Source of the DNA: Aquila chrysaetos chrysaetos
Lineage: Eukaryota; Chordata; Aves; Accipitriformes; Accipitridae
Length of the DNA stretch: 64,000 nucleotides
NCBI RefSeq assembly: GCF_900496995.4
Contig: NC_044008.1
Location: 13,463,276 to 13,527,275, forward strand
Direction: 5' to 3'
The translations under genes were made by a program, and so were the position numbers. The notes under the pieces were generated by a model. That model had not been told where the DNA came from. It was given only the letters and a program-made list of their open reading frames with translations, and searched no databases. Shown here piece by piece: positions 26,047 through 36,135 of this stretch. Position 1 is the stretch's first letter; every line of letters starts with the position of its first letter.

Positions 26047-29000
26047 ACATGTAGAGCATACCCAACCATCACACAGTAATATGTTATAGCCCTAATTACT
26101 ATTAACTCTTTTTTCCCCCTATAGGCAATTTATTAAGCTCTTTGTATTCACCTTACAAATTTGAATATAATTTCTTCAAGTAGTTAACTGTTTCCTCTGT
26201 ACCCAGCAAGAAGGACCTTTATGAATAACAGCAGAGTAAACTCAAGGGAGAAAACATGCTATTTAAAGCTTTCAAAGCCTTTTATTTTTCACACCACTAC
26301 ATAGGTTAGGGTAAGTAGTGGTCAACAGTCCTTGAACAGTGAGAAGGAGCAGTACCTCTGACAGAGGTATCCTAAAAGAGTTTTGTTTTGTTTCCTTTGT
26401 AAAACAAAAAAACATTACAGAAAAAACAGGCCTACCTTGTTGCGTGGGCAGGAGCAATTAAGTCTACCTGTTTTTAACAGTGTACCATGGCTCCCTATTG
26501 TCCTTCTCCACCTTACCCAACACTTTTTTCCTGCCCCCCACCCGTATTACCAACTGCCCCAACTATCTGGCTGGGCCAGTAGTAGTACACACCATGATGG
26601 CTCAGAGCTTAGCATGTAGATTGGCCAGCAGTTGCTCTTTTTCTGCAGAAAGGACTCAATTATAACTGCTTTTCTTCAGGTAGGAATATTAATTTGGGTC
26701 ACTGCCTGTCAAAAGTTTTATAAAAATTTGTCACTGTGTAGGTACTTAACATCTTTCAGTTGCCGTTAAAATTGGTTTCGTCATCTGTCTGACTAAAGAA
26801 GTTACTCAAACAGAAGATGACGGACAAAGAAAGTAATTGTACAAGCTTTGTGTCCCTAGTAAGCCTAGCTAAAAATTCTCATAAACTGTTCGGTGATGAA
26901 TCCGTAGAGCATGCTCTTTATTATGAAAAGAACTTCCTCACAGACAAAAAAACCCAAAAAACAAACCAACCCTGTGACTGTCATCACTCTCACTCACAGG
27001 AGTCCTGAGAAAAAGAAAAAAAAAAGTTTTTATTTCTTGAACAAAATTTCTACTATAAACAAGTAGAAGATATGATATTTAGAAAAAGCCTGGGAAGACA
27101 GTATATGTAACTCTGGAGAACTGGGAAAGAAATTATGTCCACTGCTTTCCAGTGACCCCTGCCAGCTATGACAGGAACAGCATTGTTCAACTCCAAGAGC
27201 CACTCCACCCTTTGCTGCCTCGTTAACCGACTCAAAGAAAGTTTACTGGAAGTCTTCTTAACGCACCTACGCCTCCCTTCTAATACAACATCAACACCCT
27301 GTTTCCTATTTCAAAGCCTACATGATTTTGAGTTGTCCCAGAATTCACACCAATATTAGGCAGCTATGGATACAGCTGGGACCAACTTTTTGAGTCAAGC
27401 TGAGCTAACTCTGCTTTGGGAGAAATCCAGCACAACCAGAATACTTGAAATGCTCCATGGAGCTCCCAACAATTACTGACAATTTATTTGTATGTCACAT
27501 TCCACACAATACATGAGGAAAAAATTCTACTACAAGCACTGAATTAAACTAACTAGGTTTCCAAATTCTTTTTTCACATGACTCAGGCTCGTGTTTTATC
27601 CTTTATAATATTTATATCCAGAATAAAAACATACATTGGCAGCAAAACATAGCAACAGAAAATTCAACTGCAAAACATTCCACTTCAAACGGATCAGGAT
27701 CTTAAACACACCACGTTCCAAGTATCGCTCTCAACCTTCACCTTCAGAAGTGAAAATTGTTTGCAAATATTGTGAAGTAGAGCTCTGGGTGGGGCAGGGG
27801 GCGCGAAGAAGTCAAAACTGACAGAATTATGATGTGCGTACATACATCAGTTCATAAACACCTTACTGGAACAAAAATAAGTCTTCTGAGAAAAGGATTA
27901 TACTTTCCAGGGAGTCACAAATAGAGAGGCAAATCAAAGAAGATCACCAAAACCTTCAGAGCTACAGAAATAGCCAAATACACACAGCTATTTATAGATT
28001 ATTTATTATAGAGATTTATTCACAGAACACTTTTAGCCTCTAAGCCCAGGAAAACAAAAACGTCTCATGCCAAGCACTAACGTATGTAACAGAAATATAT
28101 CCTTCTGCCACTGAGTGACCACTCTAAGTACAGCTAAAGATACCTGGATTCACTTACTAGGATTAACAGGTTATTTCAAGTGATGCACTTCTCCTTGATA
28201 AAACAGATACCACCTTCTGTTTAACAGCATCAACAGGAAGATATAAGCGGGTAAATTACTGACGACACACTGTATTTAGTCTCATTCCTATTAGAGAACT
28301 TGTGTGTCAAAATTTCTGTAGGAATGTTTCATCGCAAAGATTTTCAGAACATTAATTAAAGTACTTTCAACAAGTCAGGTTTTCCAATTAATTACTTTTT
28401 CCAGTTAATTATACAACGGATGGATAAGACACTGGCAAATTTGGAACAAAATGCAAGACTCGGCAGCATTGCTTTTCAAGTGACCAACAACATGTAAAAG
28501 CAATAAAAGACAAAATACCAAGCGCAGAGCTTGAGAATGTGGACTAAACCGTCACTGAATCCGATACACCAGAGTCACATGCACTCGAGGAGTATGTACG
28601 AAAAACAAAAGTAAAAGCAGCAAACACCTGGATAGTTCTACTACTGCATAATCATTCTCCCTCACTGCTCTCTCCTTTGTTTCTCACAGAAAAGACAGCA
28701 AATAGAACACCAGGGAAATGAAGATGACAGGATGAATTCTAACTCATGGGAAGTAGCCTAACATTTAGATTCCCAAAATGAAAACCAAGGACAACACGTA
28801 CGCTGTAGACTGGTTGTCACTGGGTTAGGGTGGAAAGGGGGAAAAAAAATGGGATAAGGAATAAGAAAGCAAGCGCCAAAAGAAGAGGAAGGCATGTAAA
28901 ATACAAGAATACAGAAGGAGACGAGGTCAGAGATGAAGGTGAGGGTGCCGAAACGTAGGACCTTCAAAGGAAAGGAGAAAAAAAGTCACAGGCACTACAG

Positions 29001-29774
29001 CAGCTCAAGATGCGTTAGAGCAACTTACCATGGAAAAGGTGTATTAATTACAGCACGAGTCAGACTCAACAAGCAGGAGGAGTAAGGCGCACGCAAACGG
29101 CCAGCAGCTCAAGCCCTGAACGCGTAACTGACCGCCCACCACCCACGACAAACTTGGCCACGGGAGGCCAACCAGACCGGAGGCTCGCCAGGACGGCGCG
29201 GCGCCGCGCCCCCCCCCAACGGCTGGAGCAGCCCGCACCTGATGCGGGTACGCGGCGGGGCGGGAAGGGCCCGCTCAGCGGCCGCCCTCGGGCCCCCACC
29301 GCCCCCCGGCGGGAAGGGCCCGGGGCGGGGGGCCGCCGCGCCGCGGACACCCGCGCCCGCTCCCGCCTGAGGGGGACCTCGGCGCCGCGGAGGCCCCGGG
29401 CCTCCCGCCCTTCCCCCGGCCGGCCCGGCGGAGGGGCGGGAGGCCCCCGGGCCGGCGGCGGACCCGCTCCCGCCGCCCGGCCAGGGGCGAGGGGAGCCGC
29501 GGCAGACGGCTCCGCCGCGCGCCCGCCGGGGATGCGCCTACCGCCCCGCCGCCCCTCACCGAGCGGGCGCCCCCGCCTCGCCCCGGCCGCGGCTCCGAAG
29601 CCGAAGCCCGCCCCGGCCGCCCCCGCCGAGCCGGTCGGCCCCCTCCCCAGCTGCGCGGGGAACTTGGCGCCCCGCTTCTCCCCCTCCCGCCGGGGCGGGG
29701 ATGCCTCCGCGCCGGCTCCCGCTCGCCCCCCCTCGCGCCCCCCCCCGCTGACCGAGGCGGGGTCCCGACCTTAC

Positions 29775-30100
29775 CGGTCGCCCGGTGCCGCGGCGAGGCG
29801 GCGGAGCGGGCCAGCGCGCGCGCCGCAGACAACAGCAGCGAGGGGAGCGCGAGGCGGCGGGCGGGCGGGCGCGCGCGAGGCAACAGCTGGGGGGGGTGTG
29901 GGAGGAGGAGGAGGAGACGCGCGCCCGAGCGGCGGCAGCAACAGCGCGCCACCCGAGAGGGCGCGCGCCGCCGAGGCGGGGGCAGGGCTAGGCGCAGGTC
30001 GGTAGCCGACAGCGCCCCCCCGCCGCTTGCGAGGGTGGGGCCGGGGCGTGACTGGCGGCCACGCTGCCCAACGAGAGCGGGAGGGAGGTGGGGCTGCGTT
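29775..30100 (-). other. PHTF2: Probable non-coding first exon of PHTF2
   Basis: A good minus-strand donor (ACCG|gtaagg, GT at 29,774-29,773) lies inside the CpG island. The reverse CCAAT box at 30,159-30,163 would place initiation roughly 60-100 nt downstream, near 30,060-30,100. The exact start is not visible. An alternative donor at 29,028 (CCATG|gtaagttg) could end a longer or alternative 5' exon. Confidence 0.4.
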
Positions 30101-30158
30101 TGACGGACGGCTCCCCGGGCAGAGGCGGGGCCGGTATGACAGACAGCCTCCTGCACGA

Positions 30159-30163
30159 ATTGG
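30159..30163 (-). promoter_or_regulatory. CCAAT box facing PHTF2
   Basis: ATTGG on the plus strand, so CCAAT on the minus strand, in gcacgaattggcgac. Its placement suits NF-Y-type activation of the PHTF2 direction. Confidence 0.5.
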
Positions 30164-30179
30164 CGACAAAGAGAAAGGA

Positions 30180-30195
30180 GGGGGGGGGGGGGGGG
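30180..30195. repeat. Poly-G tract in core promoter (about 16 G)
   Basis: An uninterrupted G-run, followed by cgggc, between the two CCAAT boxes of the divergent promoter. It has G-quadruplex potential on the plus strand. Confidence 0.9.
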
Positions 30196-30357
30196 CGGGC
30201 TCAATGCTGAACGGCTGCCGGCCGCGAGGGGGCTGGCTGACCTTGATGGGCGTCTCCACGACCGAGTAGCCGAGGGGGAGGGAGGCGGGGATTAACTTGA
30301 GCGACACCGCCGCTACCTAGTGAGAGCGGGGCGCGGTAGGACGTGCGTCCCCGCTGC

Positions 30358-30362
30358 CCAAT
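30358..30362 (+). promoter_or_regulatory. CCAAT box facing TMEM60
   Basis: CCAAT in ccgctgcccaatagccagcc on the plus strand, about 200 bp before the best plus-strand donor in the island. Confidence 0.5.
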
Positions 30363-30419
30363 AGCCAGCCAGGCCCGGGGCGGCGTGTAAGGAAGGCGGT
30401 GGGTTTCTCTGCGGCGGAG

Positions 30420-30569
30420 CGGGCGAGGAGAGCCCGGCCGCCCCCCGTACCTGCGCGCTGGCCCCGCGTAGCCGGACGGGAGGGGGGATGCGCCGAGACC
30501 CTGCGCGGGGAAGCGGCGGCGGGTCCGTGCGAGGGCGGCAGCGGCGCTAGGGCGGCCCGGGCCCGTCAG
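30420..30569 (+). other. TMEM60: Probable non-coding first exon of TMEM60
   Basis: A plus-strand donor CAG|gtagcg (GT at 30,570-30,571) lies inside the CpG island downstream of the CCAAT box. A second possible donor is gcgt|gtaagg near 30,387. Transcription probably begins around 30,400-30,450. Both ends need transcript evidence. Confidence 0.35.
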
Positions 30570-33500
30570 GTAGCGGGGGAGAGAAGGGGGCTTCCACCTC
30601 GGGTTGCCGCGTCGCGCCCGTCCTTCCTCAGGCGGACGGGGGAGGCCCTCCGCCCTGGCTGGGGAAGGGGGGGGCCTCCCGCGGGCAGCCTCCGGAGAAG
30701 GCCGGCTCGGCCGGGGGAGGGCCCGGGGAGGGCGGGGGACCGGCAAGGAAGGCTGGAGCGGGTGCGCGGGGGAGGCCGGGCGGCCCGGGGTCAGCCGCGG
30801 GGGCTGAGGAGGGGCGGGAGAGGGAGACGGGCGGGAGAGACGGGCGGCCTGCCCCGCCGCCTGCGGGGGGTGCCCCGGGCCTGGCCCTGCCCCTGCTCGT
30901 CCGGCCGCTGCCGGAGCCGCAGCCCCGCGGGGGTCGGCCCGGGGCGGCGAGCGCTAGGCGACCCGCGGTGGAGGGTAGCGACCGTGCCCGGGCAAGGCTG
31001 GGTCGGGCCTGTGCTGGAAACGGTCGGTCTTCTTCGGAGGGCCGCGAGGGAGGGGCTGTTAGATTGCCGTCGCAGGCTCGGCGTAGCCCGGCACCCCCGG
31101 CCGGCTTGCCGCTTTCCTCCTTCTGGTCCTCTGCATGATTTCTGAACGTGGGGCTTCAGCCAGATTCAGCACTCGGGAGTCCCTGTTCCGCTGAAAAAAC
31201 AGTAAAACGAGCACTCCGGTTAAGGGGGTGTTGTAGTTTGACGTTATTTGCACTTTTAAATCTACATAGGCTACCTCAACTAAGAATGCACCGTTTGCAA
31301 GAGGACTTGCGAATACCTAACCTGTGTTCGCATCAGACTAGTTTATGTGTGGTTTTGAAATGGGGCTACTGGAATATTTCTTTCTAGGCGTTAAAGTATT
31401 CATACCTACTGAATCGGCTTTAAAATGGCATTTAATCAAGCTGGAGTTCTATTTAATTTGGTTTCAGTGTATTACAATTTTCTGAACTTTGTTAGGCAAT
31501 ATTCAGGGTTCAAATTTATAGACCTATGTTATCGCTAATATTGAGCTGAACGTGTAAGTTTCTCTCCTCTTGATTTTTCTCCGTCTAAACAGGATATAAT
31601 TAGCTATCATAATACTCTAATTATGTAGATCATCCCACCAAGGTCAGCAATGCTACTGAAATAGTGTTTCTCACTACTGAAAATTTTCACTTCCTACTAA
31701 TTACATGAGTCCTATAAAGAGTCGAGAGCTTTTTTATTTTTACACCCCGCATTTGGCATTCCTTCAGTGAACTAGCTCTTCTGTGAAAACAGACTTGCAC
31801 CATATCTGCATCCTTTTTCCAGTGTTAACCATCTTGCTATGATAGCTGTCCTCTAGCTAAGAATCTGCTGATCATCTCCTTTCTTTCCTAATGAGAGATG
31901 GTCAGGTGTTCCATGTAATCAAACCCTTCCTCATTATGTCACCTGTGTATCCCCAGCTGTCAGTCTTGCAAATTTGGTAGCTTCCTTTACTTGGACTATA
32001 GGATGATAAGATCTCAAAAGTACGCTTGGATTTTCTTCAGTTTTCATCAAAAAAAGCCTCTAAAATTGAATGGAGCCTTGCAGTACTGCCCAATCTTGCA
32101 GTTACATCTCTTAATTAGATTGAAGAAAGGCAGCATAACGCCCCATGCTGACTCTTCTGCCTGTGCTTTTTAAAATTGTTACAAAGGGTTCTGAGCACTT
32201 AGGAAAACTGAAAATCTTTTCATCAGGTGAGCAACCTTCAAATTGAGTAGCCCCATCTAATACACCTTCAGCAGCTTTCTATTTCCTCCAGAGACAGTTG
32301 ATAGCACCTTCTCTGAGTATCTGATAACCTGATACTTCTAACAGTGTTGAATTCCTTTTTTCCTTTCAGGCCCAAGTTTCCAGTCTGTTCCTTTGGTTTC
32401 CGCTTTCTCCAGGTTGCTAATGAGAGATTCTCCTTCTTGTAGTATCTGTAGCATTGATTTCTAGAACTAGTTTTCAAAAAGGTTCTCATGAAAGGAATGT
32501 CGAAACTTTGTTTCAGATCACTACTCTCTTCACTTTAGCCAGAGACTTGCGCTTGAGAATATTGGGAATGTTTTCAAAAGACTGGAAGTACTTCAGGCAG
32601 GTCATAGTAATTGTTCTGTAATCCTCTGCACCTGCCAGCTCGTTTAGGTATGTTTACAAGAAAAGAGCAGTGCTATCTAACCCTCCTCCAATTTTTTGTC
32701 TACTTACTTAGCAATTAACTAACTCTTATGTTGAGTGTCACTGCTAAGCCTCACCCCTTCCCTAAGGAGGGGGTCTCGGTTCCACCCTGCCAGTAACTGG
32801 CATTCACCAGACTCTTCAGTGATCTGAGCAGAACTGAGACAGCAAAAAGTAAACTACAAAAATCTTAGTTTAAACTATTTTTTTGCTAGTTCAGCTCAAG
32901 GAACTGGCCTGCTCTGGGTCACACAAGTGTCAGCCCTAACACAAGGGAGGGGATGCACTGACAGTAACTCCAATTTAGATTATTTTTTGCTAAACTGGAT
33001 CTTTTCCTTAAGAGAAGTCCCACTAGTATCCACTAAATCAAATCCAGTGAAATTTCAAACCCAGACTGAACAAAAAAGTAGGTCTGTTGAACTGTGTATC
33101 AGCAGACACAGATTTAAATTGTAGGATAATTTTAGTGGTGTACAAAATTGTTATCCGCTAGCTCTAATGTAGCTGGTCATCTCCTAACCAGTTAAGGCAG
33201 CAGCTTTTACTTCCCTCCTTCTGGTTCCAATATTTATCTGAGCACAGAGTTGGTTCAATTTGCTAATCTAGCAAAAAACTAACCCAGTTAAAAAGGTGCT
33301 GATAGACTTCTGCTTGTTCAGTGAGTTTAATAGGCTTAATTGGGTGATAGTGTGAGCATCAGTAATAACAGAGGAAGCAGTAACAGCTTGTGGCCAGGTG
33401 CACTGAGGGGGCAGAGGGGAAGCAGGTCTTGTCTTTCCCTTCTGGTGGTGAGGATTAGGTGCTTCAGAACACATCATCTCACCTTCAGTAATTTCAATAC

Positions 33501-34504
33501 TTTTGTAATCTGGAACAAATCAAAGCTCAGTTACTTATTTCAAGTGAAAGAATATCAGTGTTCTAAAGGGAATTATAAAATTTCTAAAAATCTCAAATTT
33601 TAAAAATAATTAAGAAACCTATTTCAGCACCGTTTCCACTGGTGTATACATTAATTATCCATCTTTGTAGCATGAAATCTTGAGGAAGATCATAGTTCTT
33701 CTCACCCCTGCTTTTTATACTTGCAGTGAAAAGCTTCTGGCAGATGCAGTGGTAAAAGTCTTTCAGTTAGGAGTATAAAAACTAACTTTTATGACTGTAG
33801 GGTCAGATGCACTTATCCTTGTTTTTTCTTTTGCCATGACTACATAGAAATTTAAATATACTACCAAGCCAATAAAACTAAATAGTGTTCCTGTCAGCCA
33901 GTGTCTGCGTACTTTAGATACCTGCCGGAAAGCAAATATTATCTGTAGCTTTTTGTAGTTTTAAGATGCTGCTTGACAGAAACTGGTAGTAGGGCTTACT
34001 GGCTCGGTTTCAGCTGCAGCTCTGCAGGCAACAGGATCTTTCAGGTGGCTTGTTACTCAGGCTTGTTAGTTAGTTTACATTTTACTGATTATTTTGTTAT
34101 ACGAAGGGAATTGTTAGGTTTAGTTTCAAGTGTTGAACTATGAGTGCCTCGGTACTGGAGAAAAATGGATCTAAACCTATTCCTAACATACAAAAATCCC
34201 TAAATGAGTTTGACAGCTACTGTAGGATTAAAGCATAATTTGTTTCACAGAACAAATTTAGATTAAAGCAATTTACACAGCTGACTTAAGGCATGTAAAT
34301 TGAATGGTGGACAGGACCAAAACAGAGTGCTTCATTGAGAATGGTGGTTATAAAAGAAATGCAAGGAAGCAGTATGTAGGTGAGGTTAGAAGGGGTGGGA
34401 AAGCAAGAACAAGAAATTTGTCACCTTTAAGGAATATGCCTAATGGTTGTATAGTGACATCTTTTGATGCCTTCCCCCCCCCCCCCCCCCTTTTGTTTTG
34501 TTAG
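30570..34504 (+). other. TMEM60: TMEM60 intron
   Basis: About 3.9 kb between the CpG-island exon and the acceptor ttttgttttgttag at 34,504. The first 560 bp are still CpG island and the rest is AT-rich. No repeat family, RNA gene or coding exon was recognised. The only notable feature is the C17 run (34,474-34,490) that makes up part of the acceptor's pyrimidine tract. Confidence 0.6.
34474..34490 (+). repeat. Poly-C run within TMEM60 splice acceptor
   Basis: Seventeen consecutive C followed by ttttgttttgttag and then the exon. The homopolymer makes up the distal pyrimidine tract of the only coding exon's acceptor. Confidence 0.9.
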
Positions 34505-34546
34505 GTTGTTGCTGACAGTGAAAGACTTCCTCTCAAAGCTGTTTAA
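34505..34546 (+). other. TMEM60: TMEM60 5'UTR segment in coding exon
   Basis: Forty-two nucleotides from the acceptor (AG at 34,503-34,504) to the start codon. They contain no upstream ATG. Confidence 0.75.
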
Positions 34547-34951
34547 ATGAGAATGTCCCTGGCACAAAGAGTACTACTGACATGGCTTTTTACATTACTC
34601 TTCCTGATCATGCTGGTGCTGAAGTTGGATGAGAAAGCACCGTGGAACTGGTTCCTCATTTTTATTCCAGTCTGGATATTTGATACTATCCTTCTAGTTA
34701 TGTTAATTGTGAAAATGGCCGGACGTTGCAAGTCTGGCTTCGACCCTCGCAATGGCTCCCAAAACATCAAGAAAAAAGCCTGGTATCTCATTGCAATGCT
34801 ACTTAAATTAGCCTTCTGCCTTGCCCTCTGTGCTAAACTGCAACGATTTACTACAATGAAACTAGCCTATGTATTTATCCCTTTGTGGGCCTTGCTTATT
34901 GGGGGTATGGTTGAACTGGGATATAATATCTTCTATGTACGAAGAGACTAA
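34547..34951 (+). CDS. TMEM60: TMEM60, transmembrane protein 60
   Basis: A complete 134-residue protein is encoded in one exon. The human form is about the same length (133). I recognise it as TMEM60 from the start MRMSLAQRVLLTWLF, the APWNWFLIFIPVWIFD block and the KKKAWYLIAMLLKLAFC block. Four hydrophobic segments are visible, at about residues 9-27, 34-56, 79-97 and 105-127. They are separated by a polar loop (58-77, basic KKK at its end) and the product closes with a basic VRRD tail, so this is a four-pass membrane protein. Its biochemical function is not established. The first ATG has T at -3, while Met3 (AGAATG) has A at -3, so leaky initiation at Met3 is possible. Placement between PHTF2 and RSBN1L supports the identity. 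Confidence 0.97.
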   Translation: MRMSLAQRVLLTWLFTLLFLIMLVLKLDEKAPWNWFLIFIPVWIFDTILLVMLIVKMAGRCKSGFDPRNGSQNIKKKAWYLIAMLLKLAFCLALCAKLQRFTTMKLAYVFIPLWALLIGGMVELGYNIFYVRRD

Positions 34952-35172
34952 GCTATCATATGTGGCTTTCAACAGAGATTGGTACCAAATTACTGGATTA
35001 TTATAGTTTTGCCACAAACTTGATCTCCAAATTAGAATGCCAAATAAGAAATCAATCAAGCTGGGGACTTTATCTATACCAGGCTGAAGACTGAAAGTAG
35101 ACTTGTTCCACTCCTTTATTTTAAAACTGTCACATATGTTCTTGTAAATAAAAGTATTTGTTCAACATAAGC
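34952..35172 (+). other. TMEM60: TMEM60 3'UTR
   Basis: Runs from the TAA stop to about 20 nt past AATAAA at 35,147-35,152. The cleavage site is estimated; the T/G-rich stretch after 35,155 fits a downstream element. Confidence 0.7.
35147..35152 (+). terminator. TMEM60 polyadenylation signal
   Basis: A canonical AATAAA in tgtaaataaaagtatttgtt, about 200 nt after the stop codon. Confidence 0.85.
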
Positions 35173-36078
35173 TGTTCTATTATGATTATTATTATTATTT
35201 GTTACATGAAATAAGATACAGGCTCTTCACATGCAGGTAGAAGATCTTCTGAAAGGAACCACAAATGTTCTACCCCAGAGTATTCAGCACATTGGGTAAT
35301 CCTTAGAAAGAGGACTTGAGTTTTCTACTACTTATGCTGTCACTCAAGAAATAACCAGTTAGCACATTATAGAAATTACTGTAAATTTGCTTTAAGAATC
35401 AGGAACAATTGATAGTTACCAAATAAGAGCAAAAAAGGAATAAAGTGACTCAGCATTTTGTGACAGTGAGAATCCACTTCCAGTCTGAAAGACTAAAAAT
35501 AAGCACTTTCTTTTAAGCTGCTGAAACAGACAATAACCAGTATGTTTACCTAGGGGGAAAGAATTTAGTAGCTGAACTGTGCCAGCAGTCCAAGATCCAG
35601 AGAAGAGGGAGACAATGGTGATTACCCTTCCAAGTAAGAAATGACCAGTGCTGTAAAAGACTGCAGCTATGGGGTGAGTTCTGTACTACATCTGTACCTG
35701 CAGGAAGTAGTATTTTAACAAGGAAGATGTTTTTTAATGCCCTAGTATATTAAATCTCTGGGGGTGAAGCCCTGGCTTTACCAAGTACCAGCAAACTGAG
35801 ATGCTAGTAAATGAACTTTTTCAAGTAACAAATGCAATGAATGGGACTTCTGGGAAGAGCTGGAACTGTAAGCGTATTTTGTGGACTGAAAGTGCTCTTC
35901 CAGGAGCTATGATACAACCAAGTCCAAATGTAAAAGTTGTCTAGGACATTATTAACATGCATGCTGAAGATGCTGATCATTTACAGTTCCTAGGTACAAA
36001 AGAGTGTCTAGTGAATGAAAACAGCCCTGGAAAAATAGCCTAAGGTCAGAGGAGGTGACTATGTTGAAATGTCTCACA

Positions 36079-36135
36079 AATAAAATTTTAATTATGTACA
36101 TTCAACTGTACTTGTCAGTAAAAAAAAAAAAAAAA
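36079..36135 (+). other. AATAAA followed by A16 tract
   Basis: A canonical AATAAA at 36,079-36,084 is followed 36 nt later by about 16 A (36,120-36,135). This could be a distal TMEM60 poly(A) site, the tail of an old retrotransposed transcript, or chance. No parent gene is recognisable upstream. Confidence 0.35.

Larger units (their letters stand above)
13666..29774 (-). other. PHTF2: PHTF2 first intron
   Basis: About 16 kb lies between the probable CpG-island first exon (donor ACCG|gtaagg at 29,775) and the start-codon exon. It holds an ERVL-type LTR (14,646-15,226), CR1 pieces (15,783-16,305 and 25,965-26,046), an ancient L3/CR1-like piece (23,035-23,440) and a 55-bp tandem duplication (21,042-21,151). 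A (TC)n run sits near 18,011-18,024 and a small 'attacaggatgagaaa' direct repeat at 17,895-17,940. Other strong minus-strand donors occur at 29,028 (CCATG|gtaagttg) and about 20,572 (cttctg|gtaagttt), so additional or alternative 5' exons are possible. No other gene was recognised. Confidence 0.65.
29150..31130. promoter_or_regulatory. CpG island, divergent PHTF2/TMEM60 promoter
   Basis: A sharp rise in GC and CpG density begins near 29,150 and fades near 31,130. It contains many GC boxes (gggcgg/ccgccc) and no TATA box. It lies between the minus-strand PHTF2 exons and the plus-strand TMEM60 exon, so it is best read as one bidirectional housekeeping promoter. Two oppositely directed CCAAT boxes (30,159-30,163 and 30,358-30,362) about 195 bp apart, with a G16 run between them, mark the likely core. 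Open frames of up to 309 codons on both strands are by-products of stop-poor GC-rich DNA. Confidence 0.85.

Noticed and set aside
29154..31145. Long open frames (up to 309 codons) on both strands in the GC-rich region
   Set aside because: They overlap each other on both strands, have Pro/Arg/Gly/Ala-rich composition, lack domains, and coincide with a CpG island where stops are rare. No splice-consistent gene model uses them.
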